DNA from: Clostridium sp.
Lineage (GTDB): Bacteria > Bacillota > Clostridia > Lachnospirales > Lachnospiraceae
Direction of reading: 5' to 3'
DNA length: 50,724 nucleotides
NCBI GenBank assembly: GCA_023663815.1
Contig: JAMPGS010000004.1
Location: 1-50,724 of the forward strand
Both the position numbers and the translations under genes were made by a program. This document shows, one piece after another, positions 1 through 7,994 of the stretch. The notes beneath the pieces are model-generated. The model was not told the origin of the DNA and searched no databases. It saw only the letters and a program-made list of their open reading frames with translations. Each line of letters opens with the position of its first letter. Position 1 is the stretch's first letter.

Positions 1-458
1 CCATAGAGTTTACAAAAAAGAGCCAGTCAGTTACATATCTTGTATTTTCATTAAAAAGTATGAAATTGGTCGGTTATTTTACTATAGCGTTAAAACCGCT
101 GACAATCAGAGGTGAAATGGTAAGTAATACTGTAAAAAGGAAGTTACTGCGTGTTAGCGAATGGGATAAGAAATCGGATACATATACTATGTCAGCGTAT
201 TTGATTGCGCAGCTTGGTAAAAATTATACAGATGGCAGGAATAGAGAAATTACGGGAAAAGAGCTTGTAGAGCTGGCATGGACGGTAGTGGAGGAAGGGC
301 AATATATGTATGGCGGCATGGTGACGTTCTTGGAGGCGGGAAACAATGAAAAACTTTTAGACTTTTATCGTAATAATCGTTTTTCACAGTTTGATACCAG
401 ACAGACTATGGCGGACACAGAGCCGCATGAGCTGGTGCAGCTTTTAAGATTGCTCTAA
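1..458 (+). CDS. GNAT-family acetyltransferase, 5'-truncated by window edge
   Basis: The reading frame is open from the first bases of the window (first full codon at position 3), so the N-terminus lies outside. An internal Met at position 60 is not preceded by a ribosome site and is unlikely to be the start. The visible 150 or so residues show the C-terminal half of a GNAT fold, with a beta-strand reading YFTIALKPL, an acceptor region and a closing segment FYRNNRFSQFDTR. GNAT proteins of this layout include the TacT-like toxins that acetylate aminoacyl-tRNA, normally paired with a small upstream antitoxin, but any antitoxin would be outside the window. Family call is from pattern recognition; toxin function is inference. 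Confidence 0.6.
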   Translation, partial: IEFTKKSQSVTYLVFSLKSMKLVGYFTIALKPLTIRGEMVSNTVKRKLLRVSEWDKKSDTYTMSAYLIAQLGKNYTDGRNREITGKELVELAWTVVEEGQYMYGGMVTFLEAGNNEKLLDFYRNNRFSQFDTRQTMADTEPHELVQLLRLL

Positions 459-523
459 TTATGATGTGCTTGGCATAAGCGTGCAACAAGTAATTTAAAT
501 AAAAATGAGAACGGAGGCGCCGC

Positions 524-874
524 ATGAATCAACAGGATAGCATGGAACTGAAAAAAATAGCCGATACGGTTTGCTCTGTGGTGGAGGCAGAAAAGATATA
601 TTTGTTTGGTTCTTTTGCATATGGAATACCGAAGAAGGACAGCGACTTTGATATCTATGTTCTTTTGGCTGACGGGAGTGAAAGGCCGCTAAAGGCGATA
701 CAGAAAATTAATATAGCGTTGGCAAGAATGGACATTAGGCCTGTAGATATATTAGCGGATACTTCAACCCGTTTTTATGAAAAGTGTAAAGAACCGACGT
801 TAGAGAGAACAATTATTGATAAAGGAGTGCCGTTGTATGAATCTCTTTACCCCTCAAACCGCCAAATGGTTTAA
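524..874 (+). CDS. MntA-like minimal nucleotidyltransferase
   Basis: A 116-residue minimal nucleotidyltransferase. It has the GSX10DXD signature (G29, S30, D41, D43) of MNT/Pol-beta proteins and a further Asp in RPVDILAD. MntA antitoxins of type VII systems use this motif to AMPylate the HepT toxin. The ribosome site is GGAGG before the ATG at 524. No HEPN/HepT partner follows. Instead the gene overlaps the helicase start by 38 bp, with the helicase ATG sitting in the TAT-GAA codons for Tyr-Glu. That is the same register in which HepT starts inside the second MntA gene at 5342-5638. The last ten residues (SLYPSNRQMV) come from read-through into helicase sequence and replace the usual LYE terminus. 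Family call is firm; the role next to a helicase is unknown. Confidence 0.8.
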   Translation: MNQQDSMELKKIADTVCSVVEAEKIYLFGSFAYGIPKKDSDFDIYVLLADGSERPLKAIQKINIALARMDIRPVDILADTSTRFYEKCKEPTLERTIIDKGVPLYESLYPSNRQMV

Positions 875-3800
875 AGAAACTTTAGGAGACCCCACGCCGG
901 TGCAGGAGGCGGCATGGCCCGCCATTGCGGCGGGGGGCCATGTGCTGGTGTCCGCGCCTACGGGGGCGGGAAAAACGCTGTCTGCGTTTTTGGTGTTTCT
1001 GGACAAATTGAAAAGAGAAGCGGAAGCGGGGAGCCTTAAACGGGAGCTTTTTTTAATTTATGTGTCCCCGCTGAAATCTTTGGCGGCAGATATCCGTGAA
1101 AATTTGAGAAAGCCCCTTGCGGGAATCGGCGGGGAGGAGCTTATTTCGGCGGCGGTGCGGACAGGCGATACGCCCCAGCGGGAGCGGCAGCAGATGGTGA
1201 GAAAGCCTCCCCACATTTTGATTATCACGCCGGAATCGTTATATTTGATGCTGACGGCAAGGACGGGACAGGCCGTTTTGCGCACGACGAGGGCGGTTAT
1301 TATTGATGAGCTCCACGCGCTGATTGATACCAAGCGGGGAGCTCATTTAATGCTGTCTTTGGCGCGGCTGGACGCGCTGTGCGGGAAGCCTTTGCAGCGC
1401 ATCGGCTTGTCCGCCACCATTTCCTCTTTGACGCTGGCGGCGCAGTATTTGGCCCCGGAAGCAGTCAGCGTGGTTGCTCCGCCTATGGAAAAAAAGGTTC
1501 AGCTTCAGATTTTAGGTTCTTATGTGGACGGCGGCAAGCGGAAAAAAGACCCTGTTTGGGAGGAGCTCTCAAAGCTGGTTTACCAGTACTGTCAAGGAAA
1601 TCGCAGCGTGATTGCTTTTGTGGAGGGCAGGCGGTATGCGGAAAAGCTGGCGTACTATGTAAACCTTTTGGGCGGGGAGGATTTTGCCCGCGTCCACCAC
1701 GGAAGCCTTTCAAAAGAGCAGAGAATGGAAACGGAGCAGTCCCTTCGGGAAGGGAAGCTTCGTCTTTTGTGCGCAACCTCCTCCATGGAGCTGGGAATCG
1801 ATGTAGGGGAGATAGACCAAGTTTTACAGGTGGGGTGTCCAAGAACTGTCTCAGGCACAAGGCAAAGGCTGGGCCGAGCGGGGCACAATCCTTTCCGCAC
1901 CAGCGTCATGTACCTGTTTCCCAGAACAGCGGCGGAGAGTATTCTTTGCGGAATGACCGCTCAGTTGGCGAGGGAAGGCTATGTGGAGCCTGCGAATCCG
2001 CCGGAAGGGTGTTTGGATATTTTGGCCCAGCATTTAGTGTCCATGGCGGCGTTTAAAAGTTATCAGGTGGACGAGGTGATGGAAATTCTCCCAAGAGCAT
2101 GGCCTTTTCGGAATCTTACAAGAAAGGACGTAAAGTCCGTGCTGGGAATGTTGGCGGGGGATTATGAGCATAAGCGGGAAGTCCCGGCGCGCCCTAGAAT
2201 TTTGTATGACAGAATCCATGAAAAGGTAGAGGGGGACGGCTACAGCAGAATGTTGGCGGTGTCTGCGGGAGGAACTATCCCGGATAAAGGGCTTTATACC
2301 GTGCGGACGGAGGCGGGCGTAAAAATTGGGGAGGCGGACGAGGAGTTTATCTATGAGACGCAAAAGGGCGACCGCTTTATTCTGGGGGCTTTTGCGTGGC
2401 GCGTGACGGAAATAGGGCGGGACACGGTGACGGTGGTGCAGGCTCCCGCGGAGGGCGCAAGGCTGCCTTTTTGGAAAGGAGAGCTAAAGGGCCGGGACAA
2501 GGAGACGGGAACCGCTTTCGGAGCGATTTTGCGGGGACTTGGGCGGGCCCATGAAAAAGGGATGCTCCAAGAAAAGCTGGAAGAGCTGGGACTGGATATT
2601 TCCGCGGCTGCTTTGGCGGCGGGATATTTACAGCGGCAGATTGCGGCGACGGGGATGCTGCCCGACGATAGGACGATTTTGGCGGAGCATTTTCGGGACA
2701 GCTCCGGGAACAGCCAGATTATGTTTCACTCGGTGTTTGGGAGGCGGATTAACGCGCCGTTGTCGCTTCTTGCGGCCAATGTAGCGAAAAAAGACCTTGG
2801 CGGCAATGTGGGAAGCGTGGACGAGGAGGACGGATTTTTGCTTTACGCTTACGGGGACGGAGATTTGCAGGACGGACTGCTTGAGCGGCTTAATCCAGAA
2901 TATGCGGAGGCGGTTCTTGGAGCGCTGCTTCCTTCCACGCCTCTTTTCAATATGGCGTTCCGCTACAACTGCGGCCGAGCGCTTATGATGGGGGTGCGGG
3001 GAAAAAGCAGGAATCCTTTATGGCTGCAGCGGCTTCGGAGCGCGGAGATGCTGGAGCAGGTGATGGAGGACAAGGAGCACCCTTTGATGCGGGAGACCAG
3101 ACGGGAGTGCATGGAGCAGTTGTGGGATTTGGAGGGACTGCGGGAGCTTTTGGGAAAAATCCAGTCGGGCGAGGTGCGGGTGCGGGAAATTTACTCGGAG
3201 ACGCCTTCCCCCATGTCTTTGCCGCTGCAATGGGCTCAGGAAGCGGCGGTCATGTACGACTACGCGCCCACGCCGCGGGGGATTCACGCGGCTGTGGAAG
3301 GAGCGTTAAAAAGAGAGGAAGCGCTTTTAAACAGCGGGGAAGAGCTGTTGCGCCCCAGAGAAAAGGAGCTTGCAAGTATTGGAGCGCGGGAGAAATTACC
3401 GGGCGATGAAAAACAGCTTCACTCCCTGCTTATGACGGAAGGGGATTTGGCGGCCGGGGAGCTGGATATTCCTGTGGAATGGCTGGAAAAGCTGGCGGAG
3501 GAAGGGCGCGCCCTTTATTTGGAGCAGGGACTTTGGATTGCGGCGGAGCAGGAGGAGGAATACCGGGAGGCCTTGGAGGAGTGGGATGAGGATTTTTTGA
3601 GAAATTCTCCGAAAAGCGTTTCAGAAAGCTCTGGGGGAAATGGTTTAAGGACTTTCACGAAAAATGTGGAAAACTATTCGGAGAATTCTGCGGGAAGCAT
3701 TTCAGAGGCTTTCCTAGAAACTTCCTGCGAGGCGGCTTTGCGGATTGTGCGCCGTATGCTCCACTACCGGGGAGCGTCAACGGCAAGAGGGGTTGCGCTG

Positions 3801-5171
3801 CGGTACGGCTGGGCGGAAGAGGCGGCAGCAGAGGTACTCAAGGAGCTGTGTGATAGGAAAGAGGTTGTTTCGGAAGAGAGAAAGCAGCGAAAAGAAACTA
3901 TAGCCGAAGAAAAAGAACTGTCAAAAGAAGCTGCTTCAGAAAAAAGAGCGTTGCAGGAAACATATTACTACCACAAAGCCCTCTATCACCGCGCAAGAAA
4001 CCTCACCGTCAGAAACCGAAGGGAAGAAATAACCACCTGCCCCGCCTCGTCCTATGCGTCGCTGCTGCTCTCGCGCTTTTCCCATTTGACCCTGCCGGAA
4101 GAGGATTTGCGCGGAGCGCTTAGCTCCTTTGCGGGAACGGCTCTGCCTGCGGCAATGTGGGAGGAGATACTTTTACCGGCAAGGGTAAAAAATTATAGGG
4201 AAAGCCTTTTGGACAAGCTGCTGGCCGGGGGCGAGTACTTTTGGCGCATGGAGGAAAACGGGAAGCTGCGTTTTGAATTTACGGAGAGAATTGATTGGGA
4301 GGCGGAGCCGGAGATACCTTGGGAACAGCTTTCAGAGAAAGAAAAGCTTTTGGCGGATGCGCTTTTTAAGCGGGGGGCAAGCTTTATGCAGTCCTTAAGC
4401 GGCGTTTTGGCGGGGGAATCCCCCTATGAGGCGATGCTTTCCCTGATAGAAAAAGGCGTGGTGTGCGCCGACAGCTTTATGCCCGTGCGGCAATGGCTGG
4501 GGAAGAAGAAAATGGAGAAAGCGGCGGTAAAACGCCGGATAGGGGCGCGGGTAAAAGCTATGAGCGCGGGGCGGTACGACTTGACGCGGCCCCTTCGGCC
4601 TTTGACGGTTCAGGAGCAGATGGATAAGTGTTTCGACCGGTATCGCATTTTATGCCGGGAGACGGCGGGGGAGTGCGGCCTGCCGTGGCAGGAGGCTATT
4701 TCCCTTTTGCGGGTGCAGGAATACACGGGGCAAGTGCGGAGAGGATACTTTGTGGAAGGCCTATCTGGGGCGCAGTTTATCCGAAAAAAGGATTTTGAGG
4801 GCATCACCTCCGCGCTGCTTCACCCTAAAAAGGAGATTGTATGGGTGAACGCGGCGGACCCTATGCAGCCTTTTGGAAAAATACTGCCTCACGAGGAGGG
4901 AAAGGCGTTTGTAAATGTGCCGGGAACGGCGGCGGCTTTCTGCGGGGGACGTTTAGCGGCGCTTTTTGAGAGGCAGGGGAAGAGCTTGCAGGTTTTTGAC
5001 AAGGAAACTTTGAAAGACGCGCTGTCCTTGTTTGTGGAGGAGTATCGGCGGGGAAGGATATTTGCAGGCAAAAAAAGGATTGCGGTGGAGAATTATCCAA
5101 AGGAAGCGGAGGAAATTTTGGCGGAAAGCGGGTTTGTGCGGGAAGTGCAGAAAATGACGGTTTATAAATAA
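837..5171 (+). CDS. lhr: Lhr-type ATP-dependent helicase
   Basis: A 1444-residue superfamily 2 helicase of the long Lhr type (about 1400-1500 residues in the family). The start at 837 is chosen over an upstream in-frame ATG at 816 because AAAGGAG at 821-827 is correctly spaced for it. Visible motifs are Walker A APTGAGKT (about 40-47), DELH (157-160), LSAT (191-194), and motif VI QRLGRAGH (343-350), followed by the long Lhr C-terminal region. Known Lhr proteins translocate 3'-5' on DNA and act in repair of crosslinks and oxidative damage. Two linker segments (nt about 3600-3720 and 3860-3960) are Ser/Glu/Lys-rich and made of degenerate repeats, and may be lineage-specific insertions. The gene overlaps the upstream MntA-like gene, implying translational coupling. 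Confidence 0.88.
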   Translation: MNLFTPQTAKWFKETLGDPTPVQEAAWPAIAAGGHVLVSAPTGAGKTLSAFLVFLDKLKREAEAGSLKRELFLIYVSPLKSLAADIRENLRKPLAGIGGEELISAAVRTGDTPQRERQQMVRKPPHILIITPESLYLMLTARTGQAVLRTTRAVIIDELHALIDTKRGAHLMLSLARLDALCGKPLQRIGLSATISSLTLAAQYLAPEAVSVVAPPMEKKVQLQILGSYVDGGKRKKDPVWEELSKLVYQYCQGNRSVIAFVEGRRYAEKLAYYVNLLGGEDFARVHHGSLSKEQRMETEQSLREGKLRLLCATSSMELGIDVGEIDQVLQVGCPRTVSGTRQRLGRAGHNPFRTSVMYLFPRTAAESILCGMTAQLAREGYVEPANPPEGCLDILAQHLVSMAAFKSYQVDEVMEILPRAWPFRNLTRKDVKSVLGMLAGDYEHKREVPARPRILYDRIHEKVEGDGYSRMLAVSAGGTIPDKGLYTVRTEAGVKIGEADEEFIYETQKGDRFILGAFAWRVTEIGRDTVTVVQAPAEGARLPFWKGELKGRDKETGTAFGAILRGLGRAHEKGMLQEKLEELGLDISAAALAAGYLQRQIAATGMLPDDRTILAEHFRDSSGNSQIMFHSVFGRRINAPLSLLAANVAKKDLGGNVGSVDEEDGFLLYAYGDGDLQDGLLERLNPEYAEAVLGALLPSTPLFNMAFRYNCGRALMMGVRGKSRNPLWLQRLRSAEMLEQVMEDKEHPLMRETRRECMEQLWDLEGLRELLGKIQSGEVRVREIYSETPSPMSLPLQWAQEAAVMYDYAPTPRGIHAAVEGALKREEALLNSGEELLRPREKELASIGAREKLPGDEKQLHSLLMTEGDLAAGELDIPVEWLEKLAEEGRALYLEQGLWIAAEQEEEYREALEEWDEDFLRNSPKSVSESSGGNGLRTFTKNVENYSENSAGSISEAFLETSCEAALRIVRRMLHYRGASTARGVALRYGWAEEAAAEVLKELCDRKEVVSEERKQRKETIAEEKELSKEAASEKRALQETYYYHKALYHRARNLTVRNRREEITTCPASSYASLLLSRFSHLTLPEEDLRGALSSFAGTALPAAMWEEILLPARVKNYRESLLDKLLAGGEYFWRMEENGKLRFEFTERIDWEAEPEIPWEQLSEKEKLLADALFKRGASFMQSLSGVLAGESPYEAMLSLIEKGVVCADSFMPVRQWLGKKKMEKAAVKRRIGARVKAMSAGRYDLTRPLRPLTVQEQMDKCFDRYRILCRETAGECGLPWQEAISLLRVQEYTGQVRRGYFVEGLSGAQFIRKKDFEGITSALLHPKKEIVWVNAADPMQPFGKILPHEEGKAFVNVPGTAAAFCGGRLAALFERQGKSLQVFDKETLKDALSLFVEEYRRGRIFAGKKRIAVENYPKEAEEILAESGFVREVQKMTVYK
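3603..3709 (+). repeat. In-frame degenerate duplication inside lhr
   Basis: Two related segments (3603-3629 and 3684-3709) share the pattern ATTCTSCGRRAAGC followed by TTTCAGA. They encode SPKSVSES and SAGSISEA. They lie in a Ser/Asn-rich linker between helicase C-terminal domains and keep frame. Confidence 0.5.
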
Positions 5172-5341
5172 TTTACTCCCATTTCGGAATTGTGTACCCG
5201 CTAAAAATAGGTTTATAAATATATATATCAACTGTATAAAGACACATTCGCTATTTTCCATGCCTTGAAATAAGCAGCCAAATATAGTAGGATAAAAAAT
5301 ATAAAAATTTGTGAAGATAATTCAGATTAGAGAGGTTAATA

Positions 5342-5638
5342 GTGAAAGACATATCAAACATATCAAATATAGTTACGCCAATTGCACAAAAATATGGTGC
5401 AGACAAAGTAGCGTTGTTTGGTTCCAGAGCGAAAAATACGGCAAAAGAAGCAAGTGATTATGATTTTATAATATCAAAAGGAAAAATACAATCATTATTT
5501 CAACTGGCAGCTTTTATTGATGAACTTGAAAAAGCATTTGGAAAAGATGTAGACGTGATTACGGATACATCAAGTGATGTGAGATTCCTTGAACAGATAA
5601 AAAAGGATGCGGTTGTTGTTTATGAAGCAAAGAGATAA
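5342..5638 (+). CDS. mntA: MntA antitoxin (type VII TA, nucleotidyltransferase)
   Basis: A 98-residue minimal nucleotidyltransferase with the exact GSX10DXD motif (G27, S28, D39, D41). It starts with GTG at 5342 after an AGAGAGG ribosome site. In characterised type VII systems MntA transfers AMP to a Tyr of the HepT toxin and so neutralises it. Its stop codon lies 17 bp inside the downstream HepT gene, the usual operon layout. Codon use is AT-rich compared with the helicase upstream, which fits horizontal acquisition. Assignment is strong from motif plus partner. Confidence 0.88.
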   Translation: MKDISNISNIVTPIAQKYGADKVALFGSRAKNTAKEASDYDFIISKGKIQSLFQLAAFIDELEKAFGKDVDVITDTSSDVRFLEQIKKDAVVVYEAKR

Positions 5639-5987
5639 AATAATACTGGAAAAGATGATGGATTACTGTCTGGAAATCAAAGACACCCATATTTATTTTA
5701 AACAGGATAAAGAACTTTTTATAAATGATAAAAGCGGTTTTATATACAGGAATTCCATTACTATGCCTATCTTGCAAATTGGGGAACTGGCTAAAACATT
5801 GTCTGAGGAATTTTTAGATGAATATAATAAGATGCCGTGGAAAATGATTATGCGGATGAGAGACATTGTGGCGCATCATTATGGGAGTTTAGATTATGAG
5901 ATTGTATGGAATACGTCGGTTTCGGATATTCCAGAATTATATTCAGGAATAAAGGAATTGTTGAAAGAGAGTGAAACAGAAGTATAA
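5622..5987 (+). CDS. hepT: HepT toxin (HEPN ribonuclease, DUF86)
   Basis: A 121-residue DUF86/HEPN protein. The start at 5622 is preferred to 5607 because it gives the standard family N-terminus MKQRDK and the normal overlap with mntA. The RX4HXY active-site signature is present as R80, H85 and Y87 (RDIVAHHY). R and H are the RNase residues and the Tyr is the residue AMPylated by MntA in studied homologues. The motif is intact, so the toxin should be active unless modified. It is followed by an intergenic region holding a hairpin-rich element. Confidence 0.88.
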   Translation: MKQRDKIILEKMMDYCLEIKDTHIYFKQDKELFINDKSGFIYRNSITMPILQIGELAKTLSEEFLDEYNKMPWKMIMRMRDIVAHHYGSLDYEIVWNTSVSDIPELYSGIKELLKESETEV

Positions 5988-6022
5988 AATCGGGTATGGT
6001 GCGGAAGTCTGGTATGGTCTGC

Positions 6023-6179
6023 ATGATATAATGAGCGCAAGAGAAAATCAAGCGACGCGAAGCGGCATTTGATTTTCTGTAGGAAACATTTGTTTCCTAT
6101 GGTATTAACGAGCAAGCAGTCTGCGAAGCAGACAATAGAGCACTGAAAGTGCGGGCTTGCGAGTTTTGATGATATAATG
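6023..6179. mobile_element. MITE-like hairpin element with 11-bp direct repeats
   Basis: The 11-bp sequence ATGATATAATG occurs at 6023-6033 and again at 6169-6179, enclosing 135 bp with no open frame. The insert has CGCAAG near its left end and CTTGCG near its right end. Inside are four perfect hairpins: a 10-bp stem (6042-6051 with 6069-6078), an 8-bp stem (6081-6088 with 6091-6098), a 6-bp stem with GAA loop (6119-6124 with 6128-6133), and a 5-bp stem with GAA loop (6140-6144 with 6148-6152). The last two are enclosed by GCAAGC/GCTTGC (6112-6117 with 6155-6160), forming a three-way junction. Direct repeats plus structure suggest insertion of a small non-autonomous element. Copy number elsewhere cannot be seen here. 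Confidence 0.5.
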
Positions 6180-6283
6180 TACAAATCAAACGGCTGCTTT
6201 CCACGGAGTTTTTCTTGTGCAATCTCCCAAAAAGCATAAACCTAAAATACAAACTCAAAATACACGTGAAATAAAAATTGTTA

Positions 6284-6320
6284 TTGAAATGGCGGATAAA
6301 ATGTGATATGGTTTAAAACC
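6284..6320 (+). promoter_or_regulatory. Putative promoter with palindrome for 6385 gene
   Basis: TTGAAA at 6284-6289 and TATGGT at 6307-6312 are separated by 17 bp. The palindrome GGTTTAAAACC (6310-6320) overlaps the expected transcription start and could be an operator. The rest of the 5988-6384 spacer holds the hairpin element and no gene. Confidence 0.35.
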
Positions 6321-6384
6321 AAACAGACGAAAGGCAGGTCTGGAATATTACATTGCGCAAGGGCCGCGCGGAAAAGAGGGAAAA

Positions 6385-7449
6385 ATGCAGGAAAAAATGA
6401 AAGCAGTAGTGTCACATGCCCCCTATGACAACAGGTATGAGGAAGTTGCAATTCCGAACGTCGGGGAGGAAGAGATTCTTATCCGGGTAGAGGGGTGCGG
6501 GATTTGTGCCGGCGACATAAAGGCGTTCCATGGGGGAATCCGTATTTGGGGAACTTCGGAGGAGGACCGCTATATTGAAGCGCCGGTGATTGGAGGCCAT
6601 GAGTTTACGGGAAGAATCGTAAAGATGGGCGAAAAGGTGGAGGGCTACAAGGAGGGGGAGCGCATCGTCGCGGAGCAGATTGTCCCCTGCAATGAATGTG
6701 ATTTTTGCCGTCAGGGTATTTACTGGATGTGTACGGGCTCGGCGGTTTACGGATTTAAGCAGCACGCCCAGGGCGGCTTTGCGGAGTATGTGAAAATCCA
6801 TAAGAACAGCCTGATTCATAAGATTCCAGATTCCTTTACCTTGGAACAGGCCGTTTTGGTGGAGCCTCTTGCCTGCGGGATGCACGCGGTGGAGCTGGCT
6901 GGAATCAAGCACGACGATATCGTGGTTATCGCGGGACTTGGAGCAATCGGTACGGCTATGGTGAGAATGGCGCAGCTTACTCTTCCCAAAATGATTATTG
7001 GAATCGACTTGCGCCAGCATCGTCTGGAGATGGGTAAGCAGTACGGAGCGGACGAGGTGATTGACCCCTCCAAGCAGGACGTAGTGGAGGAAATTATGCG
7101 GCTGACGGACGGAAAGGGCTGCGACGTGTACATCGAGGCATCCGGCAGTCCCCACAGTGTGAAGCAGGGACTTAACGTGCTGAAAAATCACGGAAGATAC
7201 GTACAGATGGGGGTATTTGCCGAGGAGGTAAAGGCGGACTGGAATGTAATCGGCGACGGAAAAGAATTAACGATTATCGGTTCTCATTTATCCGCTAAAA
7301 CATATCCGTCGGTTATCCGCGGTATACAGACGGGCCTGATTAAGACGGAAGGGCTGATATCCCACAGCTTCCCTCTTGCGGACTGGAAAGAAGCTTTCGA
7401 GACGGCGGAGAAGGAGCCGTCGGCTATGAAGGTAATGCTGACGCCGTAA
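6385..7449 (+). CDS. Erythritol/L-threitol dehydrogenase-like zinc MDR
   Basis: A 354-residue zinc-dependent medium-chain dehydrogenase. Catalytic zinc ligands are C41 (GICAGD) and H72-E73 (GGHEF). The structural zinc site is complete (C102, C105, C108, C116). A nucleotide-binding GLGAIG motif follows near residue 185. The N-terminal third (MKAVVSHAPYDNRYEEV, HGGIRIWG, AEQIVPCNECDFC) closely resembles bacterial erythritol/L-threitol dehydrogenases, which oxidise the polyol to a ketose. It has its own promoter and is separated from operon A by a repeat array and terminator. Substrate is inferred by resemblance; other polyols or sugars are possible. Confidence 0.7.
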   Translation: MQEKMKAVVSHAPYDNRYEEVAIPNVGEEEILIRVEGCGICAGDIKAFHGGIRIWGTSEEDRYIEAPVIGGHEFTGRIVKMGEKVEGYKEGERIVAEQIVPCNECDFCRQGIYWMCTGSAVYGFKQHAQGGFAEYVKIHKNSLIHKIPDSFTLEQAVLVEPLACGMHAVELAGIKHDDIVVIAGLGAIGTAMVRMAQLTLPKMIIGIDLRQHRLEMGKQYGADEVIDPSKQDVVEEIMRLTDGKGCDVYIEASGSPHSVKQGLNVLKNHGRYVQMGVFAEEVKADWNVIGDGKELTIIGSHLSAKTYPSVIRGIQTGLIKTEGLISHSFPLADWKEAFETAEKEPSAMKVMLTP

Positions 7450-7482
7450 AGATATTTAGTTAAATCAAATATTGTTGCGTTA

Positions 7483-7800
7483 CGCGCACGATAGGGCGTT
7501 TGAATTCTGCGCACATAAGGGCACTTATATTTTGTGCGTGGTAGTATGTTTGAATTTTGCGCACGCAATGACACTTATATTTTGTGCATGGCAGTATGTT
7601 TGAGTTTCGCGCGTGGCAGGATATATGAATTTTGTGCACGCAATAACACTTAAATCTTGTGCATAGCAGTATGATTGAGTTTTGTGTGCGATAGTATTTT
7701 TGAAATTTGCGCGACAGTATGATTGAGTTTTACGTGCGATAATATTTTTGAATTTTGCACATGACAATATATTTGAACTTTACACGCAATAAAATATTTG
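7483..7800 (+). repeat. Degenerate tandem repeat array, 22-27 bp units
   Basis: About a dozen decayed units of a 22-27 bp motif built around TTTGAATTTTGCGCACG fill the spacer after the 6385 gene, alternating with TTATATTTTGTGCATGG variants. The open frames on the minus strand here are by-products of the periodicity. No coding or transposon feature is visible. Confidence 0.75.
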
Positions 7801-7842
7801 AAAAAGGTTTTCTGCATTAAGCTTATGCAGGGAGCCTTTTTT
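7801..7842 (+). terminator. Rho-independent terminator
   Basis: AAAAAGG and CTGCAT (7812-7817) pair with ATGCAG (7825-7830) and CCTTTTT, ending in a run of six T (7837-7842). It would end transcription from the 6385 gene before operon A. Confidence 0.7.
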
Positions 7843-7915
7843 CGTGGAAATGCACAAATTTTTAAAAAAAAATTGTAAATAATACACAAACAAAAAAAGA
7901 ATTATCTAAAACGGC

Positions 7916-7944
7916 TTGACAAAAATGCAGAGTTGCTATAGCAT
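7916..7944 (+). promoter_or_regulatory. Promoter of operon A
   Basis: TTGACA at 7916-7921 and TAGCAT at 7939-7944 are 17 bp apart. The shared operator palindrome starts 10 bp downstream. Confidence 0.6.
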
Positions 7945-7949
7945 ATGAA

Positions 7950-7974
7950 CATAGTTATGTAGTGACATAATAAC
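7950..7974. promoter_or_regulatory. Operator site 1 (ATGTARTGACATA family)
   Basis: TTATGT-AGTG-ACATAA (7955-7970) is a perfect 6-bp inverted repeat at the expected transcription start. The surrounding 21 bp differ by one base from site 2 at 31511-31531. The match, palindromy and equal position relative to the -10 box suggest one repressor controls both operons. Confidence 0.65.
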
Positions 7975-7994
7975 TTTGTGAGATGGAGATACAT

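Noticed and set aside
1379..2056. A 225-codon open frame inside the helicase gene
   Set aside because: It is a shifted frame of lhr, Gly/Arg-rich with no motif or start signal.
7525..7889. Repeat-containing small open frames on the minus strand
   Set aside because: They are produced by the degenerate tandem array; they have no ribosome site and no conserved start.
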